Positions 47,638-56,701 of a DNA stretch of 64,000 nt are shown piece after piece. Each line of letters opens with the position of its first letter. Position 1 is the stretch's first letter. Source of the stretch: Clostridium rhizosphaerae (GTDB taxonomy: Bacteria; Bacillota; Clostridia; Clostridiales; Clostridiaceae); NCBI RefSeq assembly GCF_016765585.1, contig NZ_JAESWC010000018.1, positions 496,001-560,000 on the forward strand, given 5' to 3'. Below the pieces are notes generated by a model, which searched no databases, was not told the DNA's origin, and saw only the letters and a program-made list of their open reading frames with translations. A program made the translations under genes and the position numbers.

Positions 47638-49188
47638 TTATTTTATAAACATACTTCCTATATAAACTAATCCCCCTAAAATGATTACATATCCTGCACA
47701 GAATTTTAAAGTTTTGTTTAATATTTTACCTTCAGCACCAGCAAGTCCTGTGGCTGCTGTAGCAACCGCTATACTCTGAGGTGATATCATTTTTCCTGCT
47801 GTTGCACCAGCAGTATTTGCTGCTGCAAGCCAGACTGGATTTACATGAATTGATGCGGCAACTTCTGTCTGAAGTCTTCCAAACAAGACATTAGATGAAG
47901 TATCACTACCAGTTACAAAGGTTCCTAGAGCACCTATAACACTTGATATAAGCGGATAAAAACTTCCAGTAATCGCAACTAACATTTCTGCTAAGTTTTT
48001 TATCATTCCGCTATAGTCCATAACCTTAGCCATAGCAACTATAGATATAACTGTTATTGTTGATTTTGTTAATTGCTTGCAGGTCTTTCCAAACACAGTT
48101 ACAATCTCGCCTACTTTTGCTCCCTGAATTAATCCGCCTAAAACTGTGGCTATTAATATAATTGTTCCAGGAGTAGCAATCCATTTTATATCATAATGCT
48201 TTGCATTTGCTCCTGTGTATACTAAAACACTACTTTTAATATGTGAAAGAGGGTTATATATAAATGGTACTAACTGGCTTGATAATATTATGAATACAAA
48301 AACTAAAATGTATGGAATCCAGGCAATGATTCCTTCTTTAAAGCTAATTTGTGAATTTGCTGCTGCTATTTCTTCTTTAGCAGCTCCCTTAGTAGCTTTA
48401 ACTTTGTTACTCATTCTCTTAGCAATGATGATTGTAACAGCCATACTGCATACGCTTCCAAGGAGTGCTGGAAGCTCTGCTCCCATGAACTTTGCTGCTA
48501 AAACTTCTGGTATTGCAAAACTTATACCTGAAGCTAACGATATTCCCATAACTCCCTTTAAACCTTTTAAACTCTTTGTTGTAATCAATACTAACACCAT
48601 AGGTACAACTATAATAAATAATACAAGCTGCAATCCAACATAATAACTTAGAACGTTTACATCAATGTTAGCAATCTTAGCTAAAGATATAACCGGTGTT
48701 CCTATCGCGCCAAATGCAGTAGGAACTGTATTGGCTATAAGACATATAACTGCTGCAAAAATCGGCTCAAATCCCAGCGCTGCAAGTATGCTTGCAGGAA
48801 TAGCTACTGCTGTTCCATAGCCTGCAACAGCTTCTAAAAATCCTCCAAAGCCCCAGGCTAAAATTAAAACCTGTATTCTCTTGTCTGTTGTAATTCCAGA
48901 TAACATATTTTTTATAGTGTCCATACTCTTAGTGTGAAGTGCCAAGTTGTAAGTAAATATAGCTGCTATAATAATAATTGCTATTGGCCATACTGCCATG
49001 ACTACGCCTTCTAAAGCTGCTGTAAAAGCATTTAAGATTGGCATTTTCCAAAAAACAATTGCTAGTACTAAAACTAATCCCAAAACCATTGTACAAGCTT
49101 TGTGTGCTGGTATCTTTAAAACCCCTAGTGATACCATAAGCAGCACAATAGGTACTAATGCTAATAAAAACAGAACTACGTTATTCAT
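47638..49188 (-). CDS. lctP: L-lactate permease
   Basis: About 516 residues, some 12-14 membrane helices, LctP/GlcA family. Signatures include GFGGFLEAVAGYGTAVAIP, FVTGSDTSSNVLFG and AANTAGATAGKMISPQS. It imports lactate with protons. The longest frame starts at 49257, but ATG 49188 is correct. GGGGGG lies upstream at the right distance, and the extra residues would overlap the regulator's operator. Confidence 0.93.
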   Translation of the reverse strand: MNNVVLFLLALVPIVLLMVSLGVLKIPAHKACTMVLGLVLVLAIVFWKMPILNAFTAALEGVVMAVWPIAIIIIAAIFTYNLALHTKSMDTIKNMLSGITTDKRIQVLILAWGFGGFLEAVAGYGTAVAIPASILAALGFEPIFAAVICLIANTVPTAFGAIGTPVISLAKIANIDVNVLSYYVGLQLVLFIIVVPMVLVLITTKSLKGLKGVMGISLASGISFAIPEVLAAKFMGAELPALLGSVCSMAVTIIIAKRMSNKVKATKGAAKEEIAAANSQISFKEGIIAWIPYILVFVFIILSSQLVPFIYNPLSHIKSSVLVYTGANAKHYDIKWIATPGTIILIATVLGGLIQGAKVGEIVTVFGKTCKQLTKSTITVISIVAMAKVMDYSGMIKNLAEMLVAITGSFYPLISSVIGALGTFVTGSDTSSNVLFGRLQTEVAASIHVNPVWLAAANTAGATAGKMISPQSIAVATAATGLAGAEGKILNKTLKFCAGYVIILGGLVYIGSMFIK

Positions 49189-49212
49189 TTTTACCCCCCA
49201 CTCCATTTTTAT

Positions 49213-49223
49213 TGGTATGACCA
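49213..49223. promoter_or_regulatory. lctP: FadR/LldR-type operator, proximal
   Basis: TGGTATGACCA, extended to the dyad ATTGGTATGACCAAT, 23 bp upstream of the lctP ATG. Matches the TGGTnnnACCA pattern of GntR/FadR-subfamily regulators such as LldR. Confidence 0.75.
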
Positions 49224-49333
49224 ATTTCAATTTGATAATATCATAATATTTTTTCAATTTCTACAATTGTTAAGAAGTTAACATCATTATTCAAAATTAT
49301 TTTAATATTAAATTATGCACTTATTGCAAATAC

Positions 49334-49344
49334 TGGTCTTACCA
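49334..49344. promoter_or_regulatory. lctP: FadR/LldR-type operator, distal
   Basis: TGGTCTTACCA, centre-to-centre 121 bp from the proximal copy. Two sites flanking the probable promoter suggest repression by looping, as described for E. coli LldR. Confidence 0.7.
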
Positions 49345-49364
49345 ATTTTTTTGAACCAATAAAA

Positions 49365-49402
49365 AATAACAAACACAGAAAACGTATACTGTGTTTGTTA
49401 TT
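49365..49402 (-). terminator. Terminator of the lactate regulator gene
   Basis: AATAACAAACACAG and CTGTGTTTGTTATT, 10-nt loop, then TTTTTATT on the minus strand. Confidence 0.85.
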
Positions 49403-49426
49403 TATCAAACCAAATTCATTTTTAAA

Positions 49427-50122
49427 TTATTTTGACGTCAAATATTCATTTACAAAATCCAGATGTTTCCTCATAACTTCAGCTGCTCTGCCTTTATTAT
49501 GCTCAAGCAAAGCATTATATAGATTCTCATGATGCTCAATTAAGATTTCTCTATTCTCTATCTGAGTCAAAATAAGCTTTCTTGCATCCTTAATAAATGA
49601 ATCAACAAGTGAAGATACTGCAGTCAGTATTACTACAACGAGGAAATTTCCTGAAGCGTTTGCAATTTTATAATGAAGCTCCTTATCAAGTTTGGCATTT
49701 AATTCTTCGTCATAGCTCTCATTTATCTGATCAATGATACCTTTTATTTCAGTAAGTTCCTCATCATTGATATTTTTAGCAGCTAAAGCTGCGGTTTCTA
49801 CCTCTATAATTTTCCTAAGCTCTAAGATTTCCTCAGGCCTGCTGTTTTGAAGACTAAACATAATTGAAAGAGGCTCAAACAGACTGCCTTCAAAGCTTTC
49901 TCTGATATAGTTCCCTCCACCCTGCCTGCTTTCAATAAGTCCTATAATTTGAAGTGCTTTTAAGGCTTCGCGAATTGAAGCCCTGCTTGCCTGAAGCTGA
50001 TCCACAAGTTCTCTTTCAGGGGGAAGTTTATCCCCCTTTTTAAGCTTTCCGCTTACAATCATCTCTTTAATTTTTTCAATAACTTGCTCATATACCTTTG
50101 TATTTTTCACAGGAGCATCCAT
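49427..50122 (-). CDS. lldR: GntR/FadR-family lactate regulator
   Basis: 231 residues. The winged helix is at residues ~8-75 (LKKGDKLPPERELVDQLQAS; REALKALQIIGLIESRQGGG). An all-helical FCD ligand-binding domain follows, with metal-type residues in LRKIIEVETAALAAK and EHHENLYNALLEHNKGRA. It lies directly upstream of lctP, with two TGGTnnnACCA sites. It is probably a lactate-responsive repressor, as LldR/LutR. Confidence 0.88.
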   Translation of the reverse strand: MDAPVKNTKVYEQVIEKIKEMIVSGKLKKGDKLPPERELVDQLQASRASIREALKALQIIGLIESRQGGGNYIRESFEGSLFEPLSIMFSLQNSRPEEILELRKIIEVETAALAAKNINDEELTEIKGIIDQINESYDEELNAKLDKELHYKIANASGNFLVVVILTAVSSLVDSFIKDARKLILTQIENREILIEHHENLYNALLEHNKGRAAEVMRKHLDFVNEYLTSK

Positions 50123-50165
50123 ATAATCGCCTCATTATTTAGCATATTTTTAACAATCTCTTCTT

Positions 50166-50197
50166 ATCGCGATATCAAGATATCTTTATATCCCGAT
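50166..50197. repeat. 32-bp imperfect palindrome
   Basis: ATCGCGATAT and ATATCCCGAT arms around AAGATATCTT-like centre; stem of about 16 bp with two mismatches. Lies between lldR and the flavin-fold gene. Confidence 0.45.
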
Positions 50198-50203
50198 TTC
50201 TTT

Positions 50204-50668
50204 TTATCTTCTTGCCTTGCCAGTAATTTTATCAATTTCTATTTTTACTACGCATGTTTTATTTATTGCTCTATCTATATATGCAAGTCCTTCCTTTTTA
50301 AAATCAGGAGAATACTTATCAGCTATAGCCATAAGTGCATCTTTCTTCTCATCTCCAGCGGTTTCAAATGCATGTCCAAAAATAATAACACTTTCATACT
50401 CAGTACTGAATTGTTCAGCAAGTACTTTAGTTTTTCCTACAACATTAAAGGAAACCTTATTGTTATATTTTATGTTATCGAGCTTGCTTCCTTCAACTGC
50501 GCAATGAAAATAAACTGCATTATTTAAATAAACATAGCTTAATGGAGTTGCAGAGGGATATCCATTCTCTCCTACAGTAGCTAGAACACCATACTCTCCA
50601 TTTTTTAATATACTATTTATATCTTCGTTAAAAATTTCTCTTTGACTTTTTCTCATTTCCTTAAACAT
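50204..50668 (-). CDS. Pyridoxamine 5'-phosphate oxidase-like flavoprotein (NimA type)
   Basis: 154 residues with a split-barrel flavin-binding fold: YGVLATVGENGYPSATPLSYVY, YFHCAVEGSKLDNIKYNNKV and SVIIFGHAFE. This is the pattern of NimA/5-nitroimidazole reductase-related proteins, which bind FMN or F420-like flavins or heme. Biosynthetic PNPOx activity is unlikely. Monocistronic, or upstream of lldR with an 81-bp gap. Confidence 0.8.
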   Translation of the reverse strand: MFKEMRKSQREIFNEDINSILKNGEYGVLATVGENGYPSATPLSYVYLNNAVYFHCAVEGSKLDNIKYNNKVSFNVVGKTKVLAEQFSTEYESVIIFGHAFETAGDEKKDALMAIADKYSPDFKKEGLAYIDRAINKTCVVKIEIDKITGKARR

Positions 50669-50753
50669 TTAATCATCCCCTAAATATCAGAATAATTTAA
50701 TTATAGAAAAAACTTAAAGTTTGGTCAACAAGATAAAATTTTTGCATATAATA

Positions 50754-50782
50754 TTGACATATATAAACTTTTACTCTATTAT
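50754..50782 (+). promoter_or_regulatory. proS: Sigma-A promoter of proS
   Basis: TTGACA, 17-bp spacer, TATTAT; start near 50789, just before the T-box. Confidence 0.75.
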
Positions 50783-50788
50783 TGTTTT

Positions 50789-51030
50789 AATGTAGACATA
50801 TAACTTGAAACTTTGATGAGGAATAGTAAAGATAAAGTCTTTTTCAGAGAGGAAATCATTTGGTGTGAGATTTCTAAAGTTTTATTTTGAACCCGCCTCG
50901 GAGTTCTGTGCTGAAATAAAGTACAGCGGTTTTCTTCCGTTATAGAACTTAAGCTGGACGCAATTATTGCGTCAATTAGGGTGGTACCGCCGATATAGCC
51001 TCGGTCCCTTTTGGGATTCGGGGCTTTTTT
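50789..51030 (+). ncRNA. T-box riboswitch (proline)
   Basis: Conserved AGGGTGGTACCGC (50978-50990), Stem I with AGAGAGG and a specifier-loop sequence TTGAACCCG, reading codon CCC (50892-50894, Pro). The terminator stem AGCCTCGGTCCC/GGGATTCGGGGCT is followed by six Ts. Uncharged tRNA-Pro would stabilise the antiterminator and switch on proS. Confidence 0.92.
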
Positions 51031-51061
51031 ATATTTAATTTTAAGTTAGGAGATGAAAATT

Positions 51062-52504
51062 ATGGGTAAAGAAAAAGAAAAGAAGTTGGTTGAAGCTATA
51101 ACTCCTATGGATCAGGATTTTGCTCAATGGTATACAGATGTTGTAAAAAAAGCTGAATTAGTAGATTATGCAAGTGTTAGAGGCTGCATGGTTATAAGAC
51201 CTTATGGTTATGCTATTTGGGAAAACATACAGAAAAACCTGGATAATATGTTTAAAGAAACAGGTCATGAAAATGTATATATGCCAATGTTTATTCCAGA
51301 AAGTTTACTTCAAAAGGAAAAGGACCATGTTGAGGGCTTCGCTCCAGAGGTTGCTTGGGTTACACATGGCGGAAATCAAGAATTAACTGAAAGACTTGTC
51401 GTACGTCCTACTTCAGAAACCTTATTCTGCGACCACTATGCAAAAATAATTCAATCCTATAAGGATTTGCCAAAGCTTTATAATCAATGGTGCTCTGTTG
51501 TAAGATGGGAAAAAACTACACGTCCATTCTTAAGAACACTAGAGTTTTTATGGCAGGAAGGTCATACAGCTCATGCTACTGCTGAAGAGGCACAAGAAGA
51601 AACTATAAAAATGCTGAATGTTTATGCAAAGCTTTGTGAAGAGTATCTAGCTATTCCTGTTGTTAAAGGACAAAAGACCGACAAAGAAAAATTTGCAGGT
51701 GCTGAAGATACTTATACAATAGAAAGCTTAATGCATGATGGAAAAGCGCTTCAATGCGGAACTTCACATAACTTTGGTGATGGATTTGCTAAAGCATTCA
51801 ATATACAATACACCGATAAAAACGGAAAGCTTCAATATGTTCATCAAACCTCCTGGGGAATGACTACAAGACTTATTGGTGCCTTGATTATGGTTCACGG
51901 TGATGATAACGGTCTTGTTGTTCCACCTAGAATAGCACCAACCCAGCTTGTAATTATTCCAGTTGCACAGCACAAAGCTGGAGTTTTGGATAAAGCTTCA
52001 GAGCTTAAAGATAGATTATCAAAGGTAGTCAGAGTTAAAATGGATGACAGTGATAAGACTCCAGGTTGGAAGTTCAGCGAATATGAGATGAAAGGTATTC
52101 CGCTAAGACTTGAAATTGGACCTAAGGATATAGAAAACAATCAAGCTGTTTTAGTTAGGCGAGATAATAGAGAAAAGCTAGTTGTTTCTCTTGATGAATT
52201 AGAAAACAAGATTCAAGAAGTTTTAGAAGATATCCAAAACTCACTATTTGAAAAAGCGAAAGTTTCCCAAGTAGAAAAAACAAGTACAGCAGTTAACTTG
52301 GATGAATTTAAAAATCTATTAGACATGAAACCTGGCTTTGTAAAGGCTATGTGGTGCGGAGACAGAGCCTGCGAAGATAAGATTAAAGAAGATGCTGCTG
52401 CTACAAGTAGATGCATGCCTTTTGAACAGGAGCATATTAGCGATACCTGCGTTTGCTGCGGAAAACCAGCTAAGAAGCTTGTTTACTGGGGAAGAGCATA
52501 CTAA
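51062..52504 (+). CDS. proS: Prolyl-tRNA synthetase, archaeal/eukaryote-like type
   Basis: About 480 residues, the short ProRS type without the bacterial editing insertion. Class II motifs are visible ([53 protein letters not shown]). The C-terminal zinc-type domain has CGDRACED and [10 protein letters not shown] and ends in tyrosine. ATG at 51062 is 9 nt from AGGAG; the ATG at 51053 abuts that site. Confidence 0.96.
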   Translation: MGKEKEKKLVEAITPMDQDFAQWYTDVVKKAELVDYASVRGCMVIRPYGYAIWENIQKNLDNMFKETGHENVYMPMFIPESLLQKEKDHVEGFAPEVAWVTHGGNQELTERLVVRPTSETLFCDHYAKIIQSYKDLPKLYNQWCSVVRWEKTTRPFLRTLEFLWQEGHTAHATAEEAQEETIKMLNVYAKLCEEYLAIPVVKGQKTDKEKFAGAEDTYTIESLMHDGKALQCGTSHNFGDGFAKAFNIQYTDKNGKLQYVHQTSWGMTTRLIGALIMVHGDDNGLVVPPRIAPTQLVIIPVAQHKAGVLDKASELKDRLSKVVRVKMDDSDKTPGWKFSEYEMKGIPLRLEIGPKDIENNQAVLVRRDNREKLVVSLDELENKIQEVLEDIQNSLFEKAKVSQVEKTSTAVNLDEFKNLLDMKPGFVKAMWCGDRACEDKIKEDAAATSRCMPFEQEHISDTCVCCGKPAKKLVYWGRAY

Positions 52505-52510
52505 TTTCTT

Positions 52511-52541
52511 AGGAACAAATCTTCTGATTTGTTCCTTCTTA
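52511..52541 (+). terminator. Terminator of proS
   Basis: AGGAACAAATC, TTCT loop, GATTTGTTCCT, then TCTTAT. T-tract is modest. Confidence 0.65.
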
Positions 52542-52640
52542 TATATCAAAAAACTTTTTTACAGTTAGTAATTATCACTTATTGACATACCTATTATGGA
52601 AATGATATTGTATGAACAAGGTTTACAAAGGAATGATATT

Positions 52641-53171
52641 ATGCCAAAGATAATTGAAAACGTCAAAGAAAGCCTTATATTAGAAGGCAGAAAAACACTA
52701 ATTGAAAAAAACTATAAAGAACTTAATATAAGAGATATAGCAAAGAGCTGTGGCATTGCAATAGGTACTTTCTACAATTATTTTTCTAACAAAGAGGAGT
52801 TTGTTTCTGAGATATTCAGAGATGATTGGAGAAATACTCTCAATCTTGCAGAAAGACTTAAAACCTCTGAAGAATCTCTAAAGGAAAAAATCAGAAAAAT
52901 TTATATATCAATGCAGAACTTTGTAGATAAGTATATATCTATATTTTATGAAATTGCCATGCTAAAGGGTTACGAAAGCAAAAGAGATTATGATATGCAG
53001 GATATATATGTGAAGATAGAAGAAATACTATCCATTGAAAAAAACAGAGGAAGTATTAAATCTTCACTTTCGATGCAAAAGCTGGCACACTTTATAGTTA
53101 TAAACATAATGGATTTAAACAAAAACAAATATATGTCATTTGACGAATTATATGAGCAAATGAATATATAA
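52641..53171 (+). CDS. TetR-family transcriptional regulator
   Basis: About 176 residues. N-terminal HTH is YKELNIRDIAKSCGIAIGTF and YNYFSNKEEF. The C-terminal ligand domain is divergent. ATG at 52641 follows AAAGGAATG. A promoter TTGACA-18-TATTGT (52582-52611) would start transcription near 52618, after the earlier ATG at 52596. Directly downstream lies a decayed MFS exporter, its likely former target. Confidence 0.85.
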   Translation: MPKIIENVKESLILEGRKTLIEKNYKELNIRDIAKSCGIAIGTFYNYFSNKEEFVSEIFRDDWRNTLNLAERLKTSEESLKEKIRKIYISMQNFVDKYISIFYEIAMLKGYESKRDYDMQDIYVKIEEILSIEKNRGSIKSSLSMQKLAHFIVINIMDLNKNKYMSFDELYEQMNI

Positions 53172-53210
53172 ATCTTTTTAAAGTTTTATGAGCAAGGCTC
53201 AAAAAGAAAA

Positions 53211-53457
53211 AGGAGAGTTATAGTTTTATCTATCTTTGATAAGTTTTCTGCTAAACTTGTTATAGCCTTAGGTATGGGTTGTACTGCAGCTGGAACCTTA
53301 TAGAAAATAGCAGAGCTGTAATTAAAATGTATTACAAAGTACAATTAATTCCGGCTATAAAAATATGTTTATCACAGTTGATATAATCGCGTTGGTCGGT
53401 CTTGTAATTGCCTTAATGCTTAAAAGTAAAAAAGTTTCACATCCGCAAAAGGCATAA
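53211..53457 (+). pseudogene. Remnant of an MFS drug-exporter gene
   Basis: Two short frames look like pieces of one MFS transporter. 53211-53303 reads FDKFSAKLVIALGMGCTAAG before a stop, like the segment after motif A. 53326-53457 reads GYKNMFITVDIIALVGLVIA and ends KSKKVSHPQKA, like a last membrane helix and tail. The middle (~300 residues) is missing and frames differ. It keeps an upstream AAAGGAGAG site and a downstream terminator. Confidence 0.55.
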
Positions 53458-53470
53458 ACTTATAAAGTAT

Positions 53471-53508
53471 AAAAAGGTTAAGAGATATTATATTTCTTAA
53501 CCTTTTTT
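53471..53508 (+). terminator. Terminator after the MFS remnant
   Basis: AAAAAGGTTAAGA and TCTTAACCTTTTTT. Confidence 0.8.
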
Positions 53509-53528
53509 GTTTATCTTTTACATATATA

Positions 53529-53577
53529 TTGATTTTTTCCACAATTAGTGTTATAGTTAGTTACATAACCATGTAAC
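53529..53577 (+). promoter_or_regulatory. Promoter and operator of the GntR-ABC operon
   Basis: TTGATT, 17-bp spacer, TATAGT (53552-53557), then the dyad GTTACAT-AACC-ATGTAAC (53560-53577) over the predicted start. This fits autorepression by the YtrA-type GntR gene downstream. Confidence 0.65.
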
Positions 53578-53667
53578 CATACTACCTGTAAGATTGCTAT
53601 AGTTTAACGCAGGTTTGTAAGCGGAACCAAGTAAGCTGCTCAGTGTTCCAGTGAAAGGAGAGGTCAG

Positions 53668-54045
53668 ATGAAACTATCTGAAGACGATATAAGACCTATT
53701 TATCTCCAAATATCTGAAGGAATAAAAGACGATATACTAAAAGGATTATTAAATGAAGAAGATCAAGTCCCCTCTACTAATCAACTTGTCTCTCTATACA
53801 AAATAAATCCTGCTACCGCAGCTAAGGGTATAAATACTTTAGTTGAGGAAGGAATTATTTATAAAAAGAGAGGAATTGGCATGTTCATAGCTTCTGGTGC
53901 TAAAAGTGAAATTATTAAAACAAGAAAGAAAGTTTTCTTCGACGAATATGTTTTAAAACTTATGTCAGAAGCACAAAAGCTTAATATTCCTAAGGAAAGC
54001 ATTATTGAAATGATAAATGATGCTGATATATATTTAAAGCAATAA
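53668..54045 (+). CDS. GntR-family regulator, YtrA subfamily
   Basis: 125 residues. The winged helix is RPIYLQISEGIKDDILKGLL and INPATAAKGINTLVEEGIIY; there is only a short C-terminal dimerisation helix, as in YtrA. Such regulators repress their own ABC operon and respond to cell-envelope antibiotics. It is followed after 14 bp by the ABC genes. Confidence 0.88.
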   Translation: MKLSEDDIRPIYLQISEGIKDDILKGLLNEEDQVPSTNQLVSLYKINPATAAKGINTLVEEGIIYKKRGIGMFIASGAKSEIIKTRKKVFFDEYVLKLMSEAQKLNIPKESIIEMINDADIYLKQ

Positions 54046-54059
54046 AGGGGGAATAGCAT

Positions 54060-54950
54060 ATGGCTTATGCAGTGGAGTGTATTAATGTAACAAAAAAATT
54101 CAGAAAAACCTTAGCTCTAGATAAAGTGAATTTAACAATTGAAGAAAATAAAATATATGGACTTCTTGGAAGAAATGGTGCTGGTAAAACCACACTGTTA
54201 AACCTATTATCTGCTCAAAGCCTTCAAAGCGGCGGAACCATTGCAATTTTAGGTGAACAGCCTTATGAAAATTCAAAGGTTCTTAGTCAGATGTGTTTTG
54301 TTAAGGAAGCTGAAAACTATCTAGCCATGCTTAAGATTCATGAGATATTAGATATCTCCTCTAAGTTTTATGATAAATGGGACAATAACTTTGCCTTAAA
54401 GCTGCTTAAAGAATTTAACTTAACTTCAAATAAAAAATACTCTGCCCTTTCAAAAGGAATGCAGTCAATTTTAGGCATAGTGATTGGACTCTCCAGCAGA
54501 GCTCCAGTTACTCTGTATGATGAGCCTTATCTTGGCTTGGACGCCGCCTCTAGATATACTTTTTATGATATACTTCTTAAAGATTATACAGAGAATCCAA
54601 GAACTATAATTTTTTCTACTCACTTAATTGATGAAGTCAGCAAAATATTTGAGCATATTATAATTCTTGATAAAGGCAAAGTACTTTTGACAGAGGAAGT
54701 TGATAACTTAAAGAGTAAGACTGTTTATTTGTCCGGAAGTAAGGATATTCTTAACGATATTCTTAAAGGAAAAAATGTTATAAACTACGAGCAGGCTGGC
54801 CTTTCAGCTTCTGCTGTAATATATGATAACCTGGCTTTTGAAGAAGCCCGTAAACTTAAATTAGAAGGTATTGAATTTAAAACTGTTCCCCTTCAAGATT
54901 TTTTTGTATATATGACTTCAATGAGTAATAGAGGTGAATTTTATGAGTAA
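54060..54950 (+). CDS. ABC transporter ATP-binding protein (YtrB-like)
   Basis: 296 residues. Walker A LGRNGAGKTTLLNLL, a variant signature LSKGMQSILGI, Walker B PVTLYDEPYLGLDA and switch histidine in FSTHLIDEV. The C-terminal ~80 residues form an accessory domain. It overlaps the permease gene by 8 bp (ATGAGTAA). Likely part of an export or resistance complex controlled by the preceding GntR protein. Confidence 0.88.
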   Translation: MAYAVECINVTKKFRKTLALDKVNLTIEENKIYGLLGRNGAGKTTLLNLLSAQSLQSGGTIAILGEQPYENSKVLSQMCFVKEAENYLAMLKIHEILDISSKFYDKWDNNFALKLLKEFNLTSNKKYSALSKGMQSILGIVIGLSSRAPVTLYDEPYLGLDAASRYTFYDILLKDYTENPRTIIFSTHLIDEVSKIFEHIIILDKGKVLLTEEVDNLKSKTVYLSGSKDILNDILKGKNVINYEQAGLSASAVIYDNLAFEEARKLKLEGIEFKTVPLQDFFVYMTSMSNRGEFYE

Positions 54951-55659
54951 AATTAAAGCAAATATGTACCTATCCTATAAAAATGCGAGCTTTCTTCCTA
55001 TGGCTGGTTTATTAGCTACTATTACTTTATTAATAATAATCACATTTTCTGTATTTTCATCAGGTTCGAGCTTCAAGGGTTCCTCTGGCTCTGTGACTTA
55101 TGTTGGTCTAATTACATTCATAATGTTCTTGTACTCGGTTCTTGATTCAATTACAGCTCCAAAGGCCTCAATCAATTACAGCTTAAGAATGGGATCTACT
55201 AGAAAAGAATATTTTTTAGGCAGCTTAGCTTACTATATAGTTATATCCTTAGTTTTTTCACTTATCAATACTATCCTCTTTGCTTTGGAAAATGTTATTT
55301 TTAATTATCTTGGAATCAACCAGCTAAATAATTTCAGTTCAATCTTTGAAAAACTTACTTTATTATCAGCCATGAAGTTAACTATTAGTATATTTTTAAT
55401 ATTTCTAACTACTTTTGCAGTTGTAACTATGTTCTCTCAGTTAGCTTATTTTATCGGGGAATATGGATGGTTCATTATTATTGCAAGCTTTATTATTATA
55501 TTTGCTATAGTGCTTCCAGCTTTAGGTATTCCCGTTAGTCTTATGTTTCCTGAAGCAATACGCACAAATTGGCTTTCAATGAGTGTAGTAAATTTGATAA
55601 TTGCAGTCATATGCTTTACAACGAGCTATTTTATAATTAGAAGAACTCAGCTTAGATAG
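54943..55659 (+). CDS. ABC transporter permease-like membrane protein
   Basis: About 238 residues with six predicted membrane helices (e.g. LPMAGLLATITLLIIITFSV; FIIIASFIIIFAIVLPALGI). Sequence is weakly conserved; the role is inferred from overlap with the ATPase gene. ATG at 54943 is chosen over the in-frame GTG at 54934, which lies in the GAGGTG site. Confidence 0.78.
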   Translation: MSKIKANMYLSYKNASFLPMAGLLATITLLIIITFSVFSSGSSFKGSSGSVTYVGLITFIMFLYSVLDSITAPKASINYSLRMGSTRKEYFLGSLAYYIVISLVFSLINTILFALENVIFNYLGINQLNNFSSIFEKLTLLSAMKLTISIFLIFLTTFAVVTMFSQLAYFIGEYGWFIIIASFIIIFAIVLPALGIPVSLMFPEAIRTNWLSMSVVNLIIAVICFTTSYFIIRRTQLR

Positions 55660-55693
55660 ATTTTAAAGTGAATCCGCTTGTAAAATAATAAAT

Positions 55694-55731
55694 AGACTAG
55701 GAATAACTTCAACTAAATTTATTCCTAGTCT
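55694..55731. terminator. Bidirectional terminator
   Basis: AGACTAGGAATAA and TTATTCCTAGTCT, 12-nt loop, between convergent genes. Confidence 0.75.
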
Positions 55732-55741
55732 ACATTTACTT

Positions 55742-56647
55742 TTAAAAAGCCTTATTTAAGTCCTCAGCTAAATTTGCAAACTCATCTTTCATAATAATCT
55801 TATTTAGACTTAATAGTAACTCTTGTTTGTCTTTAGTTTCTATAGAGGTTATCTTGTCAATTTTACCTATGAGGTTTTCAATTTCTTTATTTTTATTGGC
55901 AATTATATTCTCATACTTTGCTTCCATATCAGTCCAATTTCTATTTAACATATTGATAAGAGAAGCCATTTCATCAGAACTCCCTGCAATACGATTTAAA
56001 AGCAATAAATTCAATGCAAGCACTTCCGGAATCTGGTCATGAGAATATCTTAATTGATGATCGATTTCCCCGTACCCCTCTTCAAATATAGTCCTGACTT
56101 GAATTTCAGCTATTACCTTCTCATTTGTGGGATAGGATTCAATCAAGTAGTGTACTGAACGATAACCAGATTTTCTGGATTGGATTGCTATATTAAGCTC
56201 CTCAAATCTTTTGGTATCGTCACCCTCTCTTACATTTGCTGTTATCTCTCCTACCCTCCAAGTATTAGTTATAAAGCTATGTATGTCTTCCCAATCTTCC
56301 TTAAATATATGTATTGCTCTAACGCCGATTAAATCTGTTATTTCATGCTTGTAATTTTGGACTGAAAACTGAAAGGAATCTCCATACTTTTTCCTTCTAT
56401 CAGGAGTTTTTCTTATTATCTTTTCAACTAAATGTTCTGCATCCTTTACTCTAGCCTTAACTGAATGTATTTTATTATGTGTCCTTAATGTATTTGCAAT
56501 AAAATCCACTTGGCTTTCATAAAGGTTTATATAATCAGTAAAATCATTATATATTCCATTAAGAGTCTCCCAGGATATATTGTTTTCTTTAAGTTCTGCA
56601 TCTGTAAAATTATATTTCTTTAGAAAGTAATCCTTGGTAAAATTCAT
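55742..56647 (-). CDS. RelA/SpoT-domain protein (small alarmone synthetase-like)
   Basis: 301 residues. The (p)ppGpp synthetase domain (about residues 60-215) has HEITDLIGVRAIHIF, SRKSGYRSVHYLI and EIQVRTIFEEGYGEIDHQL. A C-terminal coiled coil (~240-290) follows. There is no HD hydrolase and no TGS/ACT domain, so it is a synthetase-only enzyme, longer than RelP/RelQ. Likely makes ppGpp or a related nucleotide under stress. Confidence 0.85.
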   Translation of the reverse strand: MNFTKDYFLKKYNFTDAELKENNISWETLNGIYNDFTDYINLYESQVDFIANTLRTHNKIHSVKARVKDAEHLVEKIIRKTPDRRKKYGDSFQFSVQNYKHEITDLIGVRAIHIFKEDWEDIHSFITNTWRVGEITANVREGDDTKRFEELNIAIQSRKSGYRSVHYLIESYPTNEKVIAEIQVRTIFEEGYGEIDHQLRYSHDQIPEVLALNLLLLNRIAGSSDEMASLINMLNRNWTDMEAKYENIIANKNKEIENLIGKIDKITSIETKDKQELLLSLNKIIMKDEFANLAEDLNKAF

Positions 56648-56701
56648 TAAAAGTCACCTGCATCCTTCGGTTAATCTTTACTCTGCTTTATATTCAAAGC
56701 C

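Noticed and set aside
47638-49257. Longer lctP start at 49257
   Set aside because: The added residues are not hydrophobic permease sequence, have no ribosome binding site and overlap the operator; ATG 49188 is preceded by GGGGGG.
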